Source: Orychophragmus violaceus (taxonomy: Eukaryota > Streptophyta > Magnoliopsida > Brassicales > Brassicaceae). Taken from it: a DNA stretch of 64,000 bases. This document shows positions 53,972-64,000 of this stretch, one piece after another. How positions within the stretch are numbered: position 1 is the stretch's first letter; each line of letters starts with the position of its first letter. Below the pieces are notes generated by a model, which saw only the letters and a program-made list of their open reading frames with translations, did not search any database and had not been told where the DNA came from. A program made the translations under genes and the position numbers. The DNA is taken from contig CM058233.1 of the NCBI GenBank assembly GCA_030180135.1, forward strand, positions 55,076,500 through 55,140,499, read 5' to 3'.

Positions 53972-56464
53972 ATGCGAGTAGATTCTAGTTATCATTCTTC
54001 TACTGGTAGCGGCGAATTTGGTTTTTCGGAATCGTCTGGAGAAAGTCTTGTTGAATCTAGGCCGATTGAGGGGGACGGAGAATTTTTCCAGTCTCGGGTA
54101 GGACGAAAACCTCATCGATTTCGCGGTGGTTCTGTCACAATGGACTTTCCTATTTGCCAACCACTTATCGATGCAGGGGAACGGAATCCCAAGGATGGCG
54201 ACGAAGCCGATCGTCGAGGAGATGGTGTTAGGGCTGCTGACTTGGGAAGTCGTCTAAAAACTGGTACGGATGCCCCTGGTAACCTCTCTCGAGTGACTTC
54301 CTCAAAGGGAGGAAAAAGGAAACCGAAGGAAGCGGCGGTCGTGAAGGCTGTTACTCCTAGAGCGATTCGCTCATCCGTCTGTGAGCAGCCTGTCTTGGAT
54401 GACATCCGCCGGCTTTGTTCCCGTGTTTCCGGTCTCGAGCTTCGGCTGCCGGGTCTATGTGAGCGACCTTGGGATGCTCCTCCCGGTTGGGTTTGTTTAT
54501 ACAAGTGTGGTTCACCGAATGTCTCTTGATTTTTCCTCTCCCCAGAATTTTGATTGAGTATTGCAAGGCCAGGGAGATGGCCCTTTCTCAGCTTTGTCCT
54601 GCTGCCATTCGTAATGTGTTGGGTATTTTGATTAGGGCGGCTGATAGTGAAGTCGAGATGTCCAATCGTTTTTTCGAGGAGCTGACGTTAATTTTGGTTA
54701 ACCATGGGACGTCTGGAACCTTTTATGTACGGTTCAGGCCTGGTCGTCGTTTGAAGGTTGTGTCTACCCCTCCGGACAAGACTTCTGGTTGGTAGGATAG
54801 TTACTTCTTTGCGCATGTTAACAGCGCGCTGACGTTTGACTCGAGCAGGGTTTTCAAATCGGCCTGGAATTACAATCTTGGTAGCATTCTCTGTTTTTTT
54901 GCTTGCTTGTCGATGTTGTCTGCTTCATGGTTTTTTTGTTTTGTAGTCCGTTCTGCTTCACGTCGTTGGACTGCAGATTTTTCTAGAGATTTGGATAAGT
55001 TGAGTGCTCACGGTGGGATAAATTAGCCTCCATCGAAGGACAGAGAGGACAAGGCCCTGTTTGATCGGAAAGTCCGAGGCTGCTTTGGAAAGATTGATTC
55101 GGGTATGTGCCCTCTTCTCCCTTCCATTTGTTTTTGAATAAATGGGGTGGCGTTCCTGCTGATATCGTTGCTTTGTTGCGCAGCATTTTTGGCGAGTGAT
55201 CCTTCTCTGGAAAGTGAAACATCGTCTCCTCGGTTATTTAGGAAAAAGAGTGGGATGTCTGAGGGGTCTTTAGCAGCAGAAAACTCTCCGGTGATCATTC
55301 TTGATGATGGCCTGACTGCTCTTGAGGAGGAGGCATGTCATTTTGTTGCGCAGGACAGGGGAGCTAATGCCAAGGAGGATGAGACTGATCGATGTCGGGA
55401 GACGTTAAGAGAGGTTGCGAACCTGGTCATTGTGCCTTATGGGGCCTCTGGCAACGTATGTCACCGGGCATGTGTCAAAAGGCGTAGATCGGACTTTGAG
55501 GGCGAGGCTGAGCGTTCTGCGGACCAGCTCCTGCTCCTTCTTTTGTTTGTGCTGATGACCTGAGAGATGGGACGGGAAATGTCGATCAAAATTCCGAGGA
55601 CTCTGTTTGGTCATTTCTTCATAAGGGAAATGCCCCCTTGGCGAGTGACAAGTTGCTGTGTGCCAATCTTGTTCAAAATATTGCGATAGGTGCGCCCAAG
55701 AAACTTGTCCCTGTCTCGGCGATGCATAAGCCTCATCTTTAGGAGGAGTTGAGTCATCACCTTGTTATGGTATGTGCTCTACTATATCGTGCGTGTTTTG
55801 GGTGGGAGAACATTTGTATGGACTGATTATTATCCGTTGTGTAGTTTACTCCTATTCTGAACCAGCTCAGAGACTCGTACGAGTCCGAGAGGAGACATGC
55901 CAAGTCGACAGAGAGCATCCTTAGAGAACAGGTGGATGCGCTGCGATGTTCTGCTCGCGAGCTGAAACAGGTCTGTAAAGAGCTTGACGAGGTGAAGGGG
56001 GTGTCCGCTGCTCTGTCTTTGGAGATGCAAAAGGCTACGGATCTCGAGAGGCGGTTAGTCGAGCTCGAGGGAGAGAAACGTGATCTCCTTTGCAAGGACG
56101 ATCGCAAGGCTGACTCTCTTAGGTCGGAGATTGATCTCCTTGTTACTCGACGCAATGAGCTCGAGGCTTTCTTTGATTAGTGCCTTCGTTTTGAGAGGGA
56201 GATTTTGTACAAGAAGGCCTCTGACCGTTTTGACAGGTTGAGGTTGGAGAGGGAACATGGGGATCGTTACACTCCTAAGATTTTTGAGTTAATTCAAGTG
56301 GTCGGTATCCTTGGTGTGTATCGGCTGCTCTTGGATAGTGGCGTGCCAGTCCCTCCGACGCTAATTGCTCAGCTCGAGAAGGATAAGCCTCTCTTGGAGC
56401 GGGAGGTTCACGAGCTGAGATCCGATGCTTTGGATCCTAACGTTCTTCGTATGTCGCCGATGTG
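53972..56464 (+). pseudogene. Gag-like gene of a 'putative gypsy type transposon' (PF04195 type) with coiled coil
   Basis: The N-terminal segment is Ser/Arg-rich (MRVDSSYHSSTGSGEFGF, 53,972-54,529). The signature PPGWVCLYK...WFTECLLIFPLPRILIEYC, SQLCPAAIRNVLGILI and SGTFYVRFRPG (54,469-54,795) is that of the Brassicaceae gypsy-type family and needs one frameshift near 54,500. Then ASRRWTADFSRDLDKLSAHG, a variable charged segment (55,147-55,563), and a long coiled coil (REQVDALRCSARELKQVCKE and KDKPLLEREVHELRSDALD, 55,900-56,464). In-frame stops at 54,795, 55,024 and 56,180, plus unspliced gaps, suggest a pseudogene; some gaps may be introns. No RT is in view. Confidence 0.62.
54906..55737 (+). 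repeat. Direct duplication, copy A (inside the gag-like gene)
   Basis: From TTGTCGATGTTGTCTGCTTC to GGCGATGCATAA this is collinear with 57,231-58,057, with only scattered differences. For example, ATAAATTAGCC here is ATAAATTGGCC there, so copy A alone has the stop. Confidence 0.88.
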
Positions 56465-57230
56465 AGGTTTGTTGAGTGGCGCTGCTTCCCCCGAAGGATC
56501 GTTGGAGAGAGGGTGATTGGACGTGGCGTCCTTGACTGCGGGAGATGTGGGCGCCCCTTGTGTGTCTGATCTCCCAACATAGTTTCTTTGTTGTAATAAT
56601 TAGCTCGTTTTTTTGGTTGTTGTATGAATAGCACCTTCATTCGTGGACATTATATGTAGTTTTTGCTAGGTGCTCGCTCTTCCCCTTTTTTTTCCCTCTC
56701 TCTCTTTTTTTTTGAGGTGCTTGGTGCCTGGTTTTTGGTCGTCGGCGTGGTCTTGATTTTTTTTTTTTGCTTGCTTGTGATCGTAAGAAGATATCTCGAT
56801 GTGTTTTGGTGGATTTGCCCTTTCGATTTTCGAGGCTTGGTCCATGCGTCATTACTGCTCTTTTAATAGATGCTTTGCGTGTTTTCGGGAAAGTGGACCA
56901 CCGTTTTCGCATTGAAGGTTTACAATGGTAACCATCGCATTGCTTTGAATGCGTTGCTTTGGTAACCCATGCCTTTCTTGGCTATAAATACTTTCCTTTC
57001 GTCTCTGGTTTTTTCGTATCTCATCGTTCTTTGTTTTCTCCCTTTTCTCACTGAGTAGGGCTGAATTTTTCTTTTGTTTGTCGGAGGGTTGAGTCCCAGT
57101 GGACTGTGGTAGCAAGGCCGCTCTGCCGATGGGTTTCTTGCCTTTCTTCGTTGTTGGCCGTCTCCGGCCGCCGGAGTTTCTGTTTCTGTCATTGTCGAGC
57201 GGGCTCGTGTTTTTATTGCGAAATGGGGGC
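56465..57230 (+). other. Sequence between the duplication copies
   Basis: 3' untranslated-like T-rich sequence after the gag-like gene (56,465-56,900), followed by a leader-like stretch with (TTTTTCC)n and GGCCGTCTCCGGCCGCCGG. Antisense frames (57,286-56,852) are Lys/Arg-rich low complexity and not believed. Confidence 0.4.
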
Positions 57231-58057
57231 TTGTCGATGTTGTCTGCTTCATGTTTTTTTTTGTTTTGCAGTCCGTTCTGCTTCACGTCGTTGGACTGCA
57301 GATTTTTCTAGAGATTTGGATAAGTTGAGTGCTCACGGTGGGATAAATTGGCCTCCATCGAAGGACAGAGAGGACAAGGCCCTGTTTGATCAGAAAGTCT
57401 GAGGCTGCTTTGGAAAGATTGATTCGGGTATGTGCCCTCTTCTCCCTTCCATTTTTTTTTTTTGAATAAATGGGGTGGCGTTCCTGTTGATATCGTTGCT
57501 TTGTTGCGCAGCATTTTTGGCGAGTGATCCTTCTATGGAAAGTGAACCATCGTCTCCTCGGTTATTTAGGAAAAAGAGTGGGATGTCTGAGAGGTCTTTA
57601 GCAGCAGAAAACTCTCCGGTGATCATTCTTGATGATGGCCCGACTGCTCTTGAGGAGGAGGCACACCATTTTGTTGCGCAGGACAGGGGAGCTAATGCCA
57701 AGGAGGATGAGACTGATCGATGTCGGGAGACGTTGGGAGAGGTTGCGAACCTGGTCATTGTGCCTTCTGGGGCCTCTGGCAAGGTATGTCACAGGGCATG
57801 TGTCAAAAGGCGTAAATCGGACTTTGAGGGCGAGGCTGAGCGTTCTGCGGACCAGCTCCTGCTCCTTCTTTTGTTTGTGCTGATGACCTGACAGATGGGC
57901 CGGGCAATGTCGATCCAAATTCGGAGGACTCTGTTTGGTCATTTCTTCATAAGGGAAATGCCCCCTTGGCGAGTGACAAGTTGCCGTGTCCCAATCTTGT
58001 TCAAAAGATTGCGATAGGTCCGCCCAAGAAACTTGTCCCTTTCTCGGCGATGCATAA
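57231..58057 (+). repeat. Direct duplication, copy B, truncated by CACTA-4
   Basis: Second copy of 54,906-55,737, in the same orientation 2.3 kb downstream. It includes the 138-codon block FLASDPSMESEPSSPRLFR (57,475-57,891). It stops exactly at GCATAA, where CACTA-4 begins. Copy A continues beyond that point. Confidence 0.88.
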
Positions 58058-58683
58058 CACTACAAGAAAAATGGCTATTCTTAGCACCATGAAAATGCTA
58101 TCATATGTCTATTGTAGCGTTTCCATAAACGCTATGTTTGCCGCTACCATCTTAGATCAGCCATCTACTATAGCACTAATTTGAGATGCTATAAAAATGT
58201 ATGTATATGATAGCGTTAATTTTGATGGGATTGTATATTTTACATTAGCAGTTTTATACACTATTTTATATTTTAATATAACATATTTTCGTGCAATAAT
58301 AAATTTTATAGTGGCAATGTTTTAGAGTTGTATTATACTTTATACTAGCGTTTTGGAGTTGATGTATTATTATTTATAATAGCCAACTGTTATGGTTGTT
58401 GTATATTTTATAAACACTTTTATTTTTTGCCATGTTTAATATTAATGAGAGCCATTAAAATTGCATTATATATTATTATTTTAAATTCTGGTTATGAATT
58501 TTTTTTTAAAAATCAATTAGATTTATATAAAAACAATTATATCTGAAAATTAGATTTTTTTATTGATAACTTAAAACATGTTTACAAAAACATAATAAAA
58601 GAGATATATCTATAAATTTAGAACATATTTTCTAACATTGTTCCTATCACTTCTTCAAAACTTAGAGTTGCTTCCCACCTGGT

Positions 58684-59356
58684 TGTTGGAATTGTGTCCA
58701 GTAATCTCGGTACTGTCTCTAGAAAGTAAGAGTATGTCAATGATCAGACATAAGTCATATAATACTGGGGGTCATGATGGCTTGCTAGAGTCCGCTCATG
58801 ATCTATAAGTCTTGGACTTATTGCCTTTATTATATGATCCCATATGGGTCACACGCCTAAGCTAACAGGAAAATGTGGAGGAACGGTTTAGCAGAAGTAC
58901 AGTAAAAGTGCTAGGCATTTACTGTACTTAGAGAGAATAAAAGGTTTAGCCGCTGTGCATCGATCGATGCATAAGGTGCAACGATCGATGCAGTGCGCAA
59001 ACACCGACGAGTTAATTGGTATTTGGGCCAAATGGCCCAAACGGAACAGGACGAGTTTTGTGTCATAAAACTCGAGTTTCAGACTGATTAACCCTTACGC
59101 TTGAGCCGTAAACTCTCTCTCTCTGCGCCGAGTTCCCTTGGTGGTCTAGCAGCTGTTTCCTGTGAAAGCGTGTGTGAACCTTTGGAGGATTCATCCCTCG
59201 GTGTTTCTCTGATCTCAGACATACCATCCATTTCCGCTGCAATAACAGGTATAAGGTGAGATCATCATTTGTTTCTATTCTGAGAAGAACCTAGATCGCA
59301 TGTTTAGGATAATCTGAATCTGGAATTGAATCAGGATTGATCTAAACGTCACAACA
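58684..59356 (+). repeat. Copia-2 5' LTR
   Basis: Starts TGTTGGAATTG and ends CGTCACAACA (Copia-1: CGTTCCAACA). Contains GCATCGATCGATGC like Copia-1. Confidence 0.94.
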
Positions 59357-59559
59357 GTGGTATAAGAGCATAGGTTCTGTGTTTTTCTTGTTTAGATTCA
59401 TGTTTAGGACTGTTTTCTTGTTTAAAAGTGTTTTGAATCAACTACTGATAAGATAAATCACTTAAGAAACAAGAATTGAATCCTAAACAAACTGTTTAAA
59501 AATCGCATGACCAAACTATATTGATTTGGTATGTGATCTAAACTGATTTTGCATCGACT

Positions 59560-59780
59560 GAGATCGCATTGCATCGATCGATGCAATGCAAGGATCGATC
59601 GTTGCAGTCGCGAGAGATTGACCGCGATCGCATGGATCGTTCAAACGATCGCATGGATCTCACGAGAATCTCTCGGCCAAACCTGATAACCGTTCGTGCA
59701 CACGTGAGAGCATCGATCGATGCAGGATCGATGAACGATCGTTGCAGGATCGATGCTGTGAGCATCGATCGATGCGGTTA
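59560..59780. repeat. GCATCGATCGATGC palindrome cluster in the Copia-2 leader
   Basis: Three perfect palindromes at positions equivalent to those of Copia-1, with intact spacing and GATCG-rich linkers. Confidence 0.85.
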
Positions 59781-60919
59781 GGGTTGTGGCTCGGTTTAAT
59801 TTAATTAAAATTAAACGTCTCGGTTTAATAAACAGATTTAATAATTTTATTAAGTCTGGTTAAACCGGGATAAGAAATCCAATGTCGAAAGAATTATTGG
59901 ATTTAGTGCCTAAACCAGGAATTTCTAATTTGATTTGGTTGGACCAAATAAATTGAGAAAATCCGGTTTAGTAAATAACCGGTTGACAATTGTGGTCATC
60001 GTAGTAATTAAAACTTGGTTAGACCAGTTTTAATGAACCAGACCGGTTATGTCAAATAATTGGACAATTGGGTCATGTCTTGGACATGGACAAATTCTTG
60101 GGCCTCGGGCCAAGAAGTTAAAACAATTGGGCCAATTATTTGAGTCTTTCTTCAGATCAATTTAAAATTTATTTTATAAAATTATAAAGTCGATTTTAAA
60201 TTATAGTTTCCGAAATTTTGAAATTAGAAAGTTTCTTAAAATAGAAGTTTCTGAATTTGCGGGTTTTGGATTTTAAAGAAATTTCTAAAGTTAGAAAGTT
60301 TCCGGTTTTAGAAAGTTTCCAATTTTAGAAAGTTTCCTAAAATAGTAGGTTTCCAAAAATAGAAAGTTTCCCGAAATAGTAATCTTCTATTTTGGGAATG
60401 AATTTTAATAAACCTACGAACCTCAAATAATATCAAGCGTTGGATGTCTTGTCCAGACTATGTCAGCTGTCAAAGCCCATTCAATTGCATTCATGGCCTT
60501 ACAGTGTGAGGATGTCTGCTTTTGCGTGAGTAAGACGGTTTGTGATTCATAAATGTCATTGGGAGTCCCAGACATTAATGATTACATGACTGTATAGTCT
60601 GGTTTTCTTGACTAGGCCATCGGGAGTCCCGGGCCTTGAGACATCAGAGTGGATTGGGCCTCGGGCCCAGATTCACAACCAAGAGTTATATCACGGATAT
60701 AATTAGCCGATTTAGGGCTTACCGATATAAGCTAAGGTTGGGTGACGGCCAGTGGCCCACTTTAATTTTAGTTATATGTGGATCTTGGAATCATTATATT
60801 CTATTGAGGGTAACTTAGGTTATTGAATATAATGCGTGATTAATCATATTATACTTTAATACGAGATTAGTCATTTTGAACATAATAACTAATAACCTTT
60901 TTATTTATATATTTCAGAT

Positions 60920-63900
60920 ATGACTACTACAAGCACACAAAACACATTCTCGATCCGGTCTGTTCTCGAGAAGGAGAAGCTGACTGGAACGAACTTCCTG
61001 ACATGGTCAAGGAACTTGAGGCTGGTCCTCAAGCAGGAGAAGAAGGATTATGTCCTTCGAGATCCCCTCCCCGAGAGGCCTCTTGCCAATGCTGCCAGGA
61101 CTCTGCACAATGCTTGGGAAAAGCATTCGTCAGATGAAAATGATGTCTATTGCCTGATGTTGGTGACAATGACTCCTGAGCTGCAAAAGCAGTTCGAAAG
61201 TGTATTGTCTCCCATCGAGATAATGGCAAGCCTGAAATCGCTTTTTCAGGAGCAGGCTAGGACCGAGAGGTTCCAGACAGTTAAGAACCTCTTGGACTGC
61301 AAGTTGGCTACGAATGCGGCAGTGAGTCCTCATGTCTTGAAGATGATGGGTTATCTCGATCATCTTCAGAAACTCGACTGCCCAATCAGCCAGGAACTTG
61401 CCTGCGACATCATTCTGCAGTCTTTACCTGCAAGCTATGATCAGTTCATTCTGAACTTTAACATGCATGGCTTGAGTAAGACACTACCTGAGCTTCACGG
61501 AATGCTCAAGACTGCAGAGCCCAACTTAAGGAAAACCGCCAAGGACCCCAATGTGCTTATGGTGCAAAAGGGCAAGGGGTTTAAGAAATCCTCTGCTAAG
61601 GATAAGGGAAAGGCCAAGGCTGTCCAAGTCACGGACAAGGACACGCCAAAGCCCAAGCCCAAGTCCAAGGCTGGGCCTACTGACATGTGCAGGTTCTGCA
61701 AAGAACTGGGGCATTGGAGAAGAGATTGTAAGAAATTCCAGGAAGGTCTAAAGGAATTGAAGAAGAAGACTTTCGAGACTTCTTCATCAGGTATTTTTGT
61801 TATAGAAGTTAATACAACTACTTCTGATAATACCTCATGGGTCATGGATACTGGTTGTGGGGCTCATATTTGTACTAATATGCAGGCACTCAGCAACAGT
61901 AGAAGGCTGAAGCAAGGACAAGTGGAGCTACGAGTTGGGAATGGAGCGAAAGTTTCAGCACTAGCTGTAGGCACATACTTGTTGTCTTTACCTTCGGGAT
62001 TGATTTTAGAACTGAATAATTGTTATTTTGTACCTGCTATAAGCAGAAATATTATTTCAATTTCTTTGTTGGATTTGGAAGGTTATGATTTTTCAGTTAA
62101 GAATAAATTATGTTCCTTCAATCGCAACAATTTGTTCTATGGTTCTGCCCCTCTTACGAATGAGCTTTACATACTCGATCAATCCGCACCAATTTATAAC
62201 ATTAATACAAAACGGTTTAAACCTAATGAGGAAAACCGAACGTTTCTATGGCATTGTCGTTTAGGGCACATCAGCGAGAAACGCATCAAGAGGCTCCATT
62301 CGAATGGACTTCTTGGCTCATTTGACTTTGAGTCATGTGAGAAATGCGAATCCTGCATGATGGGCAAAATGACACGGGCCCCCTTTAATAAACCTAACGA
62401 GAGGGCCAGTGACTTATTGGGCCTGATACACACTGATGTGTGTGGCCCAATGTCCACAAATGCAAGAGGAAACTATCAGTACTTCATTACCTTCACTGAT
62501 GATTTCAGTAGGTATGGATATGTTTATTTGATGAAACATAAGTCTGAATCTTTTGAGAAATTCAGAGAATTCCAAAATGAAGTACAGAACCAACTTGGCA
62601 AAAGCATTAAGGCTCTTCGGTCCGACCGAGGAGGAGAATACTTAAGCCAAGAATTCAGTGATCATCTGAGAGAGTGTGGGATTGTATCCCAACTCACTCC
62701 TCCTGGAACGCCACAATGGAATGGTGTGTCTGAGAGGAGAAATCGGACCTTATTGGATATGGTTCGGTCAATGATGAGTCACACAGACCTTCCAATATCC
62801 CTTTGGGGATATGCTCTGCTAACAGCAGTGTTCACTCTAAATAGAGCGCCATCAAAAGCAGTGGCAAAGACACCATATGAATTATGGACTGGAGAAGCTC
62901 CAGTGCTGTCTTATCTCAGAATTTGGGGTTGTGAAGCCTATGTCAAGAGATTGATCTCAGACAAGCTTACACCGAAATCTGACAAATGCTACTTCATTGG
63001 TTATCCACGGGAAACCAAGGCTTATTACCTCTATCTACGTTCCGAGAACAAGATCTTTGTTGCCCGGGATTGTAACTTCCTTGAGAGGGAGTTTCTCTCT
63101 AAGAAAGTCAGTGGGAGTAAGGTACTGCTTGAAGAAATTCAAGATGAACAGGATACTGCTCAACCTAATGAGGAAGAGCAGCAGGAGGACCTACAAGAAA
63201 TTGTAGAGCCTGAACCTGTGGTACCTGAAGTTCGAAGATCCGGGAGGATCCGTCACGAACCCGAGAGATATCAAGGATTCCTCGTGACTAACTGTCATGA
63301 TCTATTGATCATTGATGGTGATGAACCATCGAACTTCAATCAAGCCATGATGGGCCCAGATTCCTCTAAGTGGCGCAAGGCCACTGATTCCGAAATGGAC
63401 TCCATGTCGGTCAACCAAGTGTTTTCGTTGGTTGACTTACCCGCTGGTGTAAAAGCCATCGAGTGCAAATGGATCTTCAAGAAGAAGATTGACGTGGATG
63501 GAAATGTCCAGATTTATAAAGCCAGGTTGGTGGCAAAAGGTTTCAGACAAGTTCACGGTGTGGACTACGATGAAACCTATTCACCAGTGGCTATGATGAA
63601 ATCTATTCGGATTCTACTAGCAACTGCAGCTTTTCATGATTATGAAATTTGGCAGATGGACGTGAAAACCGCCTTCCTGAATGGTATTCTGGAAGAGGAT
63701 GTGTATATGACACAACCTGACGGTTACATAGATCCGAAGAATGCTGGGAAAGTATGCAAGCTTCATAAATCCATTTATGGATTGAAGCAAGCATCGAGGA
63801 GCTGGAATCTTCGTTTTGATGAAGCGATCAAGCAATTTGACTTCATCAGAAACGAAGAAGAACAATGCGTGTATAAGAAATCTAGTGGGAGCAAGATTGT

Positions 63901-64000
63901 ATTTCTTATTCTGTATGTCGATGACATACTGCTTCTCGGAAACGACATTCCAATGCTGAAGTCGGTAAAAGACTGGCTTGGAAGTTGTTTTTCCATGAAA
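60920..64000 (+). CDS. Copia-2 gag-pol polyprotein, partial
   Basis: Same protein as in Copia-1. The 1,027 codons present run without an in-frame stop to the window end. Zinc knuckle, protease DTG, integrase D/D/E and RT YVDD are all retained, and there is no net indel against Copia-1. Differences are point changes, a few altering residues (for example Glu for Gly near 62,163). RNase H and the C-terminus are outside the window, so intactness cannot be judged fully. Confidence 0.93.
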   Translation, partial: MTTTSTQNTFSIRSVLEKEKLTGTNFLTWSRNLRLVLKQEKKDYVLRDPLPERPLANAARTLHNAWEKHSSDENDVYCLMLVTMTPELQKQFESVLSPIEIMASLKSLFQEQARTERFQTVKNLLDCKLATNAAVSPHVLKMMGYLDHLQKLDCPISQELACDIILQSLPASYDQFILNFNMHGLSKTLPELHGMLKTAEPNLRKTAKDPNVLMVQKGKGFKKSSAKDKGKAKAVQVTDKDTPKPKPKSKAGPTDMCRFCKELGHWRRDCKKFQEGLKELKKKTFETSSSGIFVIEVNTTTSDNTSWVMDTGCGAHICTNMQALSNSRRLKQGQVELRVGNGAKVSALAVGTYLLSLPSGLILELNNCYFVPAISRNIISISLLDLEGYDFSVKNKLCSFNRNNLFYGSAPLTNELYILDQSAPIYNINTKRFKPNEENRTFLWHCRLGHISEKRIKRLHSNGLLGSFDFESCEKCESCMMGKMTRAPFNKPNERASDLLGLIHTDVCGPMSTNARGNYQYFITFTDDFSRYGYVYLMKHKSESFEKFREFQNEVQNQLGKSIKALRSDRGGEYLSQEFSDHLRECGIVSQLTPPGTPQWNGVSERRNRTLLDMVRSMMSHTDLPISLWGYALLTAVFTLNRAPSKAVAKTPYELWTGEAPVLSYLRIWGCEAYVKRLISDKLTPKSDKCYFIGYPRETKAYYLYLRSENKIFVARDCNFLEREFLSKKVSGSKVLLEEIQDEQDTAQPNEEEQQEDLQEIVEPEPVVPEVRRSGRIRHEPERYQGFLVTNCHDLLIIDGDEPSNFNQAMMGPDSSKWRKATDSEMDSMSVNQVFSLVDLPAGVKAIECKWIFKKKIDVDGNVQIYKARLVAKGFRQVHGVDYDETYSPVAMMKSIRILLATAAFHDYEIWQMDVKTAFLNGILEEDVYMTQPDGYIDPKNAGKVCKLHKSIYGLKQASRSWNLRFDEAIKQFDFIRNEEEQCVYKKSSGSKIVFLILYVDDILLLGNDIPMLKSVKDWLGSCFSMK

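Larger units (their letters stand above)
58058..64000 (+). mobile_element. CACTA-4: left end of a CACTA element, contains Copia-2
   Basis: CACTACAAGAAAAATGGC begins at 58,058, exactly where copy B departs from copy A. The flanking TAA (58,055-58,057) would be the TSD. Subterminal words TAGCGTT, GCTATCATA and AGCACTA repeat over the next 300 bp. No own gene is seen before Copia-2 enters at 58,684, and the right end is outside the window. Confidence 0.8.
58684..64000 (+). mobile_element. Copia-2: second member of the Copia-1 family, truncated by the window edge
   Basis: The 5' LTR (58,684-59,356, 673 bp) and following sequence align with Copia-1 at a constant offset of 43,921 through the coding part. 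A modest number of substitutions separate them. The PBS has one change (TGGTATAAGAGC). The 3' half and right LTR lie beyond 64,000. Confidence 0.95.

Noticed and set aside
56852..57286. 144-codon antisense Lys/Arg-rich frame
   Set aside because: Complement of a T/C-rich untranslated stretch; low complexity with no domain.

Overview
This is a window of plant nuclear DNA, almost certainly from a Brassicaceae species. The best anchor is a complete TMKL1-type receptor-like pseudokinase gene (minus strand, 40,072-42,142, one 85-bp intron). Next to it, tail to tail, lies a broken pectate lyase gene. From memory, these two genes are also neighbours in Arabidopsis thaliana (At3g24660 / At3g24670). 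Everything else of size is transposon-derived. The species cannot be fixed from the sequence.

Left part (3.5-33.4 kb): a four-level nest whose boundaries can be read from target-site duplications (TSDs). A minus-strand Ty3 element (Ty3-1, 3,566-33,441, TSD CTTTC) has a CACTA transposon (CACTA-1, 3,780-27,935, TSD CTT) in its 3' LTR. The CACTA-1 transposase gene is split by a second CACTA (CACTA-2, 8,510-24,861, TSD CTA). The TNP1-like gene of CACTA-2 is split by a full-length Ty1/copia element (Copia-1, 14,783-22,505, TSD CGTAC). Copia-1 has two 673-bp LTRs that look identical and an uninterrupted 1,325-codon gag-pol, so it is the youngest layer and plausibly still competent. CACTA-2 also carries non-transposon cargo: an RPA-like OB-fold gene fragment and two tandem F-box-like genes, all damaged.

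Centre (33.4-42.2 kb): the 3' exons of the pectate lyase gene, cut by a plus-strand Ty3 element (Ty3-2, 34,432-39,494, TSD CAAGA/CAAGG) that itself holds a truncated copia-type LTR. TMKL1 follows and is the only host gene that looks intact.

Right part (42.6-64 kb): a decayed CACTA-3 region (TNP2, a second TNP2 5' fragment, TNP1, a MITE), a Tourist-like MITE, a LINE remnant, a tRNA-derived SINE, a 27-bp minisatellite, a gypsy-type gag-like gene with an internal 830-bp duplication, and the left end of CACTA-4. CACTA-4 contains a second copia of the Copia-1 family, cut by the window edge. The main novelty candidates are the datable nest, the cargo in CACTA-2, repeated 14-bp GCATCGATCGATGC palindromes in the copia leader, telomere-like arrays in three CACTA elements, and several minute poly(A)-bearing insertions with long TSDs.
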